Below, piece by piece: positions 49,201 to 57,327 of a stretch of DNA of 57,327 bases. The stretch covers positions 45,406-102,732 of the forward strand of contig JBNGIQ010009164.1 of assembly GCA_049999765.1 (NCBI GenBank). Reading direction: 5' to 3'. The translations under genes and the position numbers were made by a program. The notes under the pieces were generated by a model. That model was not told where the DNA came from. It ran no database searches and saw only the letters and a list, made by a program, of their open reading frames with translations. Position 1 is the first letter of the stretch, and every line of letters begins with the position of its first letter. The DNA comes from Phaeoceros laevis. Its lineage: Eukaryota; Anthocerotophyta; Anthocerotopsida; Notothyladales.

Positions 49201-52200
49201 CAACACATCTTTTGACTTCAGAACTCCACGCCATCCTTGAATGATTTCAAGAGCGCCAGACTCCTTAACAAAAGGTTTGGCAGGAGTATGTGGTAGACCT
49301 CCTGCTCCTTCTGTCTTAGCGTCAGTATGATAGAGCAGTTGCTTTTGCAAAAACATGTCATGCGCCAAGATAGTAAACACTGTCGCTTCACAGCGATAGA
49401 GATGAGCATAAGTTGTCATATCATGTTTGCTATGCCTGGGCTTTACGAGTTCCCCAGGAACCACAGTGTCTAGCTTAGTCAACAAGGTGCTTGAATTATC
49501 AAACGAGACACAAGCTGAAAGTAGTTTCCAAAAAGCTTCTCGATTTCGAAGATCCTCAACAACTCGGAAATAATCCGTCCCACCTTGCCAAAACGAAGCC
49601 AGTAGAAATAGCACACGTGACAACACATCTGGATGACTGATGATCATGGGAGAACCTCAGTTAGAGACACACAGATGTGCACCCTTCAACCAGCACCAGC
49701 GTACATTGAAGTAAGAGAGACTAATAAAAAACCAGGTATAGATGTTGCCACTGTGTGAATCAAGATTACCCAAATAGGAGTGGATACCTGTGTATTAAAG
49801 CCTTTGCCTTCGTTAGATGAATCCACAAGGCATCCAGCACTTCAGAGCGGCCAGTAATTGGCATCTGTGGTGTCTTCTCACTCTGCAAAGACAGTGATAG
49901 TCTTCGCACAGCTGCAGGGTTTGGTTTCTCCTTCGAATCCTCCCATGGGAATACTAAGAACTCAACTAAAGTTGGCTGATCAAGCACAGATATTAGATTT
50001 GCGATGAATGTCAAATGCCACCAACTAGTGAAGGCAATTCAGGAACCAGAGAGGGAAAGAATGAAACTTACAGACCGCGAACTTTAACTGTTTCAGAGGC
50101 ACTGCACATTCATACCTGCGTTCTTGCAGCTGTTACAAGGAAGTTGGTGACGGCTTCAAATAGGTCAAAATTAGACAATGCGCTTTCTTCGGATAACAGC
50201 TTAGCTACCATGACCCGTAAAGGTTTTCTCTGCACAAAAATGTTTGGCGTTTGGGCCTTCACTTCAACCTTAACAAAGACTCAAACGTGCATCAAGCAGA
50301 AAAGTACAAGGCACCTCGCCAGTCCGTGAAAACGAAGCAACTTCTGCCGCATTCACAAATCAACACACTTAGCTCTCAGATGGCAGACCTGTTCAGCCAG
50401 TATGTAAGTTGCAATACTGGCAGGATAAGGTCGTGCTTTTTGTGCAGAGATACACAGACTTGTTAATGCCTTTGCACTAGCCAACTGAAGGTTCTGCCAC
50501 AACCATAGCAGTACAACTAACTCATGAACATTTCATATGTCGTTTTGTATAGTGAATACTTGCCCACGGAGCTACTATGTCTTGTGCCGTGGTTGAGCAA
50601 ATATGATACAACCAGGTTGCAACACTAAGTAACCCTGATACTTTGAAGGAATCAATCGTACAAATTAATAGTTGTGTACTTACCATGTTGCGAGGGAAAT
50701 GCAAGAATGAAGCAACAGCAGCTACAACTGGCATAACCCCAGCAGACCGACGAAACAATGTGTGTTCCAAGGTAGAAGAGCCGGAATGGTCCTGCCCAAC
50801 ACATTTCCGATGTTCAACACATTTTCTTATGGCTCTCGCTAAGATTCACAATACAAACCCGCTACAGTAAAAACAAGACATTAAAGTGCAGGAGACAAAA
50901 CGTTTTGCAAATGCAGGTCAGCTTAGGAGGAACATTAACTTACTTTAGCCCCTGCGCCAACGACAATATACAAGAGCACTTGGTGCACAAGCATGAGGAC
51001 CACATAGATGGCGTGCTGCAGCCACTCCAATTCTTTCGGGCGCACAGTCCGATTGAAATGAAGCTCCTGAAAGACATGCCACGATTGAGGTTAGCAACCA
51101 TCTAGCCGGCAAACGATCTCCCTGTTCAAGAGAGAAATAATGAAAAGCAGCTTACCTCAAGAGCCTGTGCACTGATTGACAGGACTTGTAGAAGAACATC
51201 ATGAATGATGCTGTCATAAAGCACTGACTCTAGAACACTATGCTCAAATTTTCGAGACTCTGGCGGCCAAGTGATCCCGGAGAAAACATTTTGAACAATC
51301 TGGAATCCCTGCACCACATAAAGAAGATTCAAGGTTCAAACCTCCCAATAATTTGTACAGTGTCCTGGCACTGTCCCCCATGAACAGATTGCAAACTGTC
51401 CAACAAGGGAAAACAAGGGACTAGGGTGCACCTTTGTTGTGATCTGCCAACGTTCATGCCTCTGCTGGTACCTCCAATTTCCATGGTTGACCAGCAAATT
51501 GCGAACCACATGCATAACCAATGCTGCTACTGACTCTGACAAAACCCCTCTATCAAGCAATATTATGCTCAAGTCCAAAACTGCAAAGGTAAAAACATCA
51601 GAGAGATACTCAGTTGTAGTGACAGCGGGCAAGGTTGAGTTGCTTACACAACAACACACATCACACCTGCCATTCCACACGAATCACACCTAAAGACTCA
51701 CCTGCAATTGTAAGAGGATACTCTCCTACAGTTCGTTCTGTTTTCAAAAGCAACGCCTGCAAAAGGGTGCCAGAGAACAAGCCTCCCACACTGCAAGTAA
51801 GAAAAACATATCAATTGGCAGCAGAAGAACATCCAAGCAACTGGACCGCCTCCTCTTTCCTGAGAAATGGAAAGTCCAACACCTGCGTAAAACTTGACAG
51901 CGACCAATTAGCATCCAGACCTGAGACTAAGCTTGGTCGCACATGGTTGCAATAGACTGGATCTGCTTAGTTCGCTGACAACTTGAGAGGAACAGCTGAA
52001 AAAACAGTCAGCATCAGTCATTGGTGAAGCCATTTCCATTTTATGAACTGAAACGAAGCTGGCAGAAGTAGCTTCTAATTGGCCTGAGATGAAGCGCCAG
52101 CCGTTTACCACAAGGAAAACGTTGAGAGAATTCCAATGCATGATGCAATCAGGCGATCATCTCCCACATTTTGCACGAGGTTACTGATGACTGAGCAGAC

Positions 52201-55200
52201 CATGCNNNNNNNNNNNNNNNNNNNNNNNNNNNNNNNNNNNNNNNNNNNNNNNNNNNNNNNNNNNNNNNNNNNNNNNNNNNNNNNNNNNNNNNNNNNNNNN
52301 NNNNNCAACATCAATCCTGAAACAATGCACTTGAACTTGACCATTTCAGAAATCTGGTCAAACAGAAACAACAAAGTTCTGGAAGAGCTACACATTGATG
52401 AACAAAAAAACAAGGCGACAGGTACCGAAGTGACATCTCCATAACTCCACTGTCTCGACAGGTTGTGGCGGCTACAGAATTATTCAACTCGAGCATTAGC
52501 TGCGCCAGTGCCTGAGCACAATTACAGGTGGTAAGGTGAACCAGGAAGGCAATGTGTATGAGAACAACAACACCAAAAATGAGATCCGCATCCCTTCCAG
52601 CTCCAGTTACCTTGTTGGAGAAGAGCATCCGATTCAAAAGCTTTAGAACCGCTTCAACTTCCTCAAGGTCTTCAGTGGCCGTTGACCGGTGTAGAACCCT
52701 CAAAAGGAGAACGATAATGCCACTATGCAAGCACTGCAAGCCCCAGCTAATAATCCTTTAAAAGATGGGCAGCATAAAACTGCCATGAACTTCTTCAACA
52801 CGCATTTTTTAGGAGTCCATGTAACCCACACAGCCTATTCACTCGTACACTGACACCCCCAAGATGATCATGTGAATCGACGTCTCTACAATTGGCGCCA
52901 TACCTCCCACTTGACAAGACATATCCCAACATCAGTGTCCCTCAAGACACTTCCTGAAGTACCAGCAGGGATAAGCAAGCCCGGAGCATCTGGAACTTGC
53001 AAAGCTGTCGACGTGCGGATAATTTTTGTGCCTTCTGGAGTCAATCCTTCTTCAATTAAGGGTTCTTTGGGCTGGTACAAGCATGTTATGCGAACCATCT
53101 TGTACAGAAAGTCATAGCTGCACCCTTGCCACGTTGGATTCATCGGCAAAGGCAAGAGTCTGTATATTTGATCATGATACGAAGAAACGGCAGTTGCATA
53201 CTTACACACATTCGGCAGGCCACTCTCCATCACCAAGTGCTGCTAGAATACGAACGAGTGGTACTGCCTTATAGGGGAACGACTCTCTCAGAGAGAACAG
53301 CACATTGCGAATGGGTGCATCTATGACACTCTCACGGTCCCAAAACTCAAAGCAGAGGGCTTCCTGGCACAAAGCATATAACATAATTACATGCTGAAAC
53401 ATGCAGTTCTGCATTAAGCAATTGAGAAACAACCACACACCTGACCCCCATAGACTTCACACAAAATCTCGATAAGGGAATCAAAACCATCAAAATCTAT
53501 CTGCAGAAGGCATACAACAAAGTAAGTGGCAAATTTACAATAGCACAAATAAGGACATGAACATAGCTTAACACAGACATAGACTTTCTTACCCTCACTA
53601 CAGACATGCTACTACAAAACGTCAGCAGCTGTAAATCCAGTATCAAATAACCAGTCCTCATACACACCTGGCCAGCGAAATCAAAGGCTGCAAGCAGAGC
53701 AGCTATTAGTGTCTTGACCACATTCTTGTATCCACTACCTTGAGCCTGCGTCCCAAGATGATAACCACAGACTGATGAGTGCTTTGCAGACACATCAAGA
53801 GAGAGCATGCCACATCACAGAGACAGGGTATGACACAAACAACACAGTAGATGCAATGTATCAGCTGCTCTCTCTGCTTACGTCAGATTCATTTAACAGC
53901 TCACTCTGGAGCAGCTCCAAAAGAAAACTGTATGCTCCTGCTTGATATGCTAGGCGGACATGTTGCGTGTGGTCAATTTCCTGATTGTGACACGAATCAA
54001 GCTGGATGCCATGTACTCAATGACATGAGAGAACATTAAATCACTCGCATATGATGACTCACAGGCATTGACGGTGCACCATCAGCCACTGGAATATTTG
54101 TAACAAGACAAACAAATATTCCCCATCCCAACAGTAGTGGTGCGTAGTCACTGACAGATCCAAAGTCTAGACCAGCCACTACAGAATCCAGGCGCCCTAG
54201 ATCTTCAACCGAAAATGGATGCCCACCTTGGCTGCGCAGTTAGGAGGTACAGTTAGGCGACTCGTCTTGCAGCAAGAAGTAGCAGTTCAGTACATAGACA
54301 AGCAACCTATAAAAGGTTGACAGAGATGCACCTCAAAGTAGTTCCATCATACACCATCTTGAGGAGCTTTTCCAGATCAAGAGCCTCCAAAAGAACAAGA
54401 ACAGCTTGGTGCCTAACGTGCTGGACATATCTTTCAGCCTCTGGTGTCACTGACAACCTTTCCCCAATGGTTGACTCAAACACTGACTCCTGCAGGCAAC
54501 GTAGCTATTTGTCAAAAGTGACAAGGAACCGAGCGTTATTCTTACTACCAAACAACCTCAGGGATGTTACTTCACTTGTCAGTTTACAGGACAGGAACAC
54601 CGGCTGCGAAGTACCTGAAATATACGAATCAACTCTTCGTACTGTTCTGACTTGCAGACACACAAGGTATCATAGTAAAGGAGGAAAAGAATGTCCAGAA
54701 GTAATGTTTGCTCTAATGCCAGTTCTTCTGCCCACGCATCAGCGTACTCACGCTCCTGAGAAAAAAGCTTCGTTCAGAAAAAGTTTGCTCTTTGACATAA
54801 AAGGGGCTATCACACCGTACACTGCTACCACGGCGAGGCATTGAACACATACCAAATGCTGAGGCTGAGTTGCTATTAGCTGGTCTTTTAGGACGTCGGT
54901 GACAGTCTGATCTAAATTCTTTGACACCAGCGTCCGTACTTTGTCACTTACAATGCTGAAAAAACTGGCCCTCTCTTCTTGTTCGCCCACTGCCACTCAT
55001 GCCAGTCAGATACATTCTGCTTGCAGCACTAAGAGGAAGTCTGAAAAAAGTCTGTGTGCGAATTAGATAGCCCTAACATGTTAAAGAGGGAACACAATTT
55101 CCACTTGGCCTACAGCTTACTCTGAAAGGCTAGCAGAAGACGGACACACTTCAACAGGCACTGCCGCTCCAGAAAGTAAGCGAGTCCAATCTGCATGCCA

Positions 55201-56015
55201 AAAGTCAACAGGACACATCACTTCCTTCCTCTGAAGATGATCCTCATACTTGTACTCTGCTCAAAATCTGAACAAAGGTGGTCTGGTGAACTACTACATT
55301 ATGCAAAGGGCGCAAGGCATAACAAATGTTGGAACCCACAAAGTGGACTACACATAAAGCCTTGGAGAGAACATAGTGCTGCAAAGAATCTTACAGATAG
55401 TAGTAAACCCTTATCTGCAGTTGCTGGCGCATCCTCATGCTCCAAAAACCTGCTGACTAAGATATACGCTTGTACTTCATCCAACACCTGATCATACAGC
55501 AAAAACAAAGACCTGCCCCCCAACATCAGGATGCAACCAAAACAAACACACTGACTAAACAGCACAGATGCACACGCACCAGGTGCTTGCTGACTTCCAG
55601 GGCTAGATTTTTCCATCCACTTTTTATGGGCAGACGATGGTCTCCAACAATGACATGTGGAGAGCCTAATGCTGCTCTCGAGGTTGGACTCGGGGGCTTG
55701 AAACAGGCTAGCGTACTGAGAAGCCATCTTTCGTGTGCCTGTAAGCTCTCGGCCTGCACATAACCATGTTATGACTTCGACCGCAATCCAAGCAAGCTCC
55801 GCATGAAGGTGCACCTAGCACATCCACAAATACCGTACCAGTACATCAAGCGTCGCCGACTGCCCACTACCCAAACCCGCGGTTTCTCCTCCGTTGCCTT
55901 GAGCAGCTCCAAATTTGTCAAGCAGCTGGAACAGCGAGACAAAAGAATCCCACCACAGTTCTCCGCTCACTTTCTGCTCCGCAGCTTGTTCAATTGCCCT
56001 TGCAACGTTCGCCAT
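46224..56015 (-). CDS. NUP188: Nucleoporin NUP188
   Basis: NUP188 is a large alpha-solenoid scaffold protein of the nuclear pore inner ring, where it partners NUP93. On the minus strand the ATG is at 56015 and the stop at 46226-46224. The N-terminal exon has the plant-NUP188 WWDSF motif. Exon 2 (about 55754-55579) encodes CFKPPSPTSRAALGSP and GDHRLPIKSGWKNLALEVS. Exon 3 carries LDEVQAYILVSRFLE, and a later exon has YFLERQCLLKCVRLLL. The largest exon is 48187-46553 (545 codons) and ends LPAPDILHNLQ. The last exon (46445-46224) continues DQAMAVIIDVC and includes LEICLWRTCDITPV, as in plant NUP188. Many small exons lie between and were not all traced. A 100-N gap (52206-52305) lies inside the gene and may hide an exon or part of one. 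Upstream non-ATG codons in frame were not used as the start. Confidence 0.92.
52206..52305. other. Assembly gap (100 N) inside NUP188
   Basis: This is a run of exactly 100 N within the NUP188 locus. The two flanks share no obvious direct repeat. The true length and any exon content are unknown. Confidence 0.97.
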
Positions 56016-56468
56016 TCTGCTCAACTCAAGCTAGCTACTACATCTCCAGCTGAAATCGAGCCCCGATCAAACAACTGTAAGCTGATCACAGAATTTCATA
56101 TTCTGGACACACAATCTCACGCGCCCCAGCCAGGAGCCTTTCAATTTTCATGCACACGGACGTGCAATTCCAGCTCGACGTCCTGCCAATTTCGTGATTC
56201 AAGGAAGGCGGGAAACTGGGCCCCTGCCCTAACCATGCCCTAGAGCATAATCCACATTATGTCAGAGGATGCAAGATAGAGTGGTCCACGTTTTGTGAAT
56301 ACGGAACCGTTCAGTCTGCACTTTGGAAGGCGGACGGTTCCGGTGTCCCGTTCGACTGCACTTCAACCGTCAATGTACATTATGGACGGACGCCACTCAC
56401 TGGAGACTTGAAGTGGTTACCTCGAACTATCTATATCTAAACTGTAATTATACCATAGTTATCCAGAT
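56016..56468. other. NUP188 upstream region
   Basis: It should contain the NUP188 promoter and 5'UTR. A short hairpin pairs CGGAACCGT (about 56304-56312) with ACGGTTCCG (about 56333-56341). No gene is seen. Confidence 0.4.
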
Positions 56469-56512
56469 CGCGTATTTTTAAAAAAATACGCGCGTATAAT
56501 ACGCGTATTACG
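56469..56512. repeat. Cluster of nested palindromes
   Basis: CGCGTATTTTT (56469-56479) pairs perfectly with AAAAATACGCG (56482-56492). Overlapping it are CGCGTATAATACGCG (56491-56505) and the 14-bp palindrome TAATACGCGTATTA (56497-56510). The segment could extrude cruciforms. It lies about 450 bp upstream of the NUP188 start. Confidence 0.85.
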
Positions 56513-56654
56513 AAAAAACGCGAATTATATGGTACGTTGTACGTGGCGAAACGTGGCGTCGTGACTCGGCAACCGTTCCGTCCAAGCCCCACGTCCCGTC
56601 CAAGTTCCCGCGGTCCCGTTTTTTAATCACGTTCCGCCCTACCTGCTCCGCCTT

Positions 56655-56975
56655 AGCGCTCCCTAGTCCGGAGCCAGCAGCTCGCCATCGCCACCGCCTG
56701 CAGCGTCGCCTCCGCCCTGGTTCGATCGCCTGCAGCTCTCCATCGCTACCAGCTGCTCCGCCTGGCCGCTCGCCTACAGCGCTAGCTGCTCCGCCTTAGC
56801 CGTCCCTGGTCCGCCGCCTGCTGCTCGCCATCGCCTCCGCCTTCCCTGCAGGTCCGCTGCCCTGCCGCCGTTGCCATGATGGCCGCTGCCATGAACGCTG
56901 TTGGCTGCTGCCATGAATGCTGCCGGCTGCTGCCATGAACGCTGCTGAATGCTGCTGCCATGAACGCTGCTGTCA
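56655..56975. repeat. GC-rich CTGCTCCGCC / GCTGCTGCCATGAACGCTG minisatellites
   Basis: The first part (about 56655-56870) repeats words such as CAGCTCGCCATCGCC and CTGCTCCGCCT irregularly. The second part (about 56872-56973) has about five copies of GCTGCCATGAA(C/T)GCTG. Frames on both strands remain open because of the repeat, so I do not call a gene. Confidence 0.65.
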
Positions 56976-57136
56976 ATCAACTAGACGTGTACAAGCAGGG
57001 AGCCATACCAGTCACATTATCTTCTAGTCAATCAACTGGACAAGCAGGGAATGCCAGGGATCCATACCAGGCACCATTAGATCACAATCTGACCACAATT
57101 TCCACACTTCTTTCAAAATTTCCACACTTCTTTCAA
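56972..57136. repeat. Local duplications
   Basis: TCAATCAACT followed by ACAAGCAGGGA and CCATACCAG occurs twice (from about 56973 and about 57029). A perfect 20-bp unit, AATTTCCACACTTCTTTCAA, occurs twice in tandem at 57097-57116 and 57117-57136. The rest to the window end holds nothing I can identify. Confidence 0.75.
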
Positions 57137-57327
57137 ATTGCTGATGACAATCTTTGTCACTCAATTGCAAAAAAAACATAACTCATACTTGTCGTGCCGA
57201 TCTACGTCGGCGGAAGTAGAGTCTCGAAAAAGACCGTCATTGGTCTAAAGCAACACAACACTAGAAAAGAATACTGGCACCGCAGTCAGTAGTACAACAT
57301 GATTGTCATCTGCCTTCACACTACAGC

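Noticed and set aside
56774-56980. Overlapping minus-strand frames rich in His, Gly, Ser and Ala
   Set aside because: They are frames opened by the GCTGCTGCCATGAA repeat in more than one register and are not a gene.

Overview
The window is nuclear DNA from a land plant. Coding regions are cut by many short GT-AG introns (mostly about 60-150 nt). The gene set includes a chloroplast-envelope Rieske oxygenase of the PTC52/TIC55 group and an ASCL-type (sporopollenin) type III polyketide synthase, both plant hallmarks. Short introns and compact genes would fit a bryophyte- or lycophyte-grade genome, but the sequence alone does not settle the species. Three runs of exactly 100 N (29676-29775, 38583-38682, 52206-52305) are scaffold gaps of unknown true size.

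Layout. 1-2247: gene-poor DNA with small tandem and inverted repeats. 2248-27699 (+): a complete MDN1/midasin gene, the six-AAA+ ATPase of 60S ribosome maturation, about 25 kb. 28720-29675 (+): the first half of an ASCL-type polyketide synthase, cut by the first gap. 29824-30772 (-): a probable small unrecognised gene converging on the same gap. 31203-31602: a 400-bp inverted-repeat element that looks like a Tourist/PIF-Harbinger MITE. 31803-33734 (+): PTC52-like Rieske oxygenase. 33735-40336: a repeat-rich, gene-poor stretch with one intronless secreted cysteine-rich protein of probable Gnk2/DUF26 type (34841-35329, -), several minisatellites, a tRNA-derived SINE-like element and a 5S-rRNA-like element. 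40337-42960 (+): CCDC22, a Commander/CCC-complex subunit. 43906-45215 (+): ARL8 small GTPase. 46224-56015 (-): NUP188 nucleoporin, interrupted by the third gap. 56016-57327: palindrome clusters and GC-rich minisatellites.

The genes do not form a pathway. They are mostly conserved single-copy housekeeping functions: ribosome assembly, nuclear pore, endolysosomal traffic and a plastid-envelope oxygenase. The less ordinary material lies in the 29-40 kb interval: the gap-truncated GC-rich PKS, the unnamed minus-strand gene, the MITE, the divergent secreted Cys-rich protein, and two Pol III-derived repeats within about 1.1 kb. I did not find a convincing previously undescribed multi-gene system. 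The best leads are the unnamed gene, the Gnk2-like protein with altered cysteine spacing, the 5S-like repeat, and a GC-AG intron in CCDC22.
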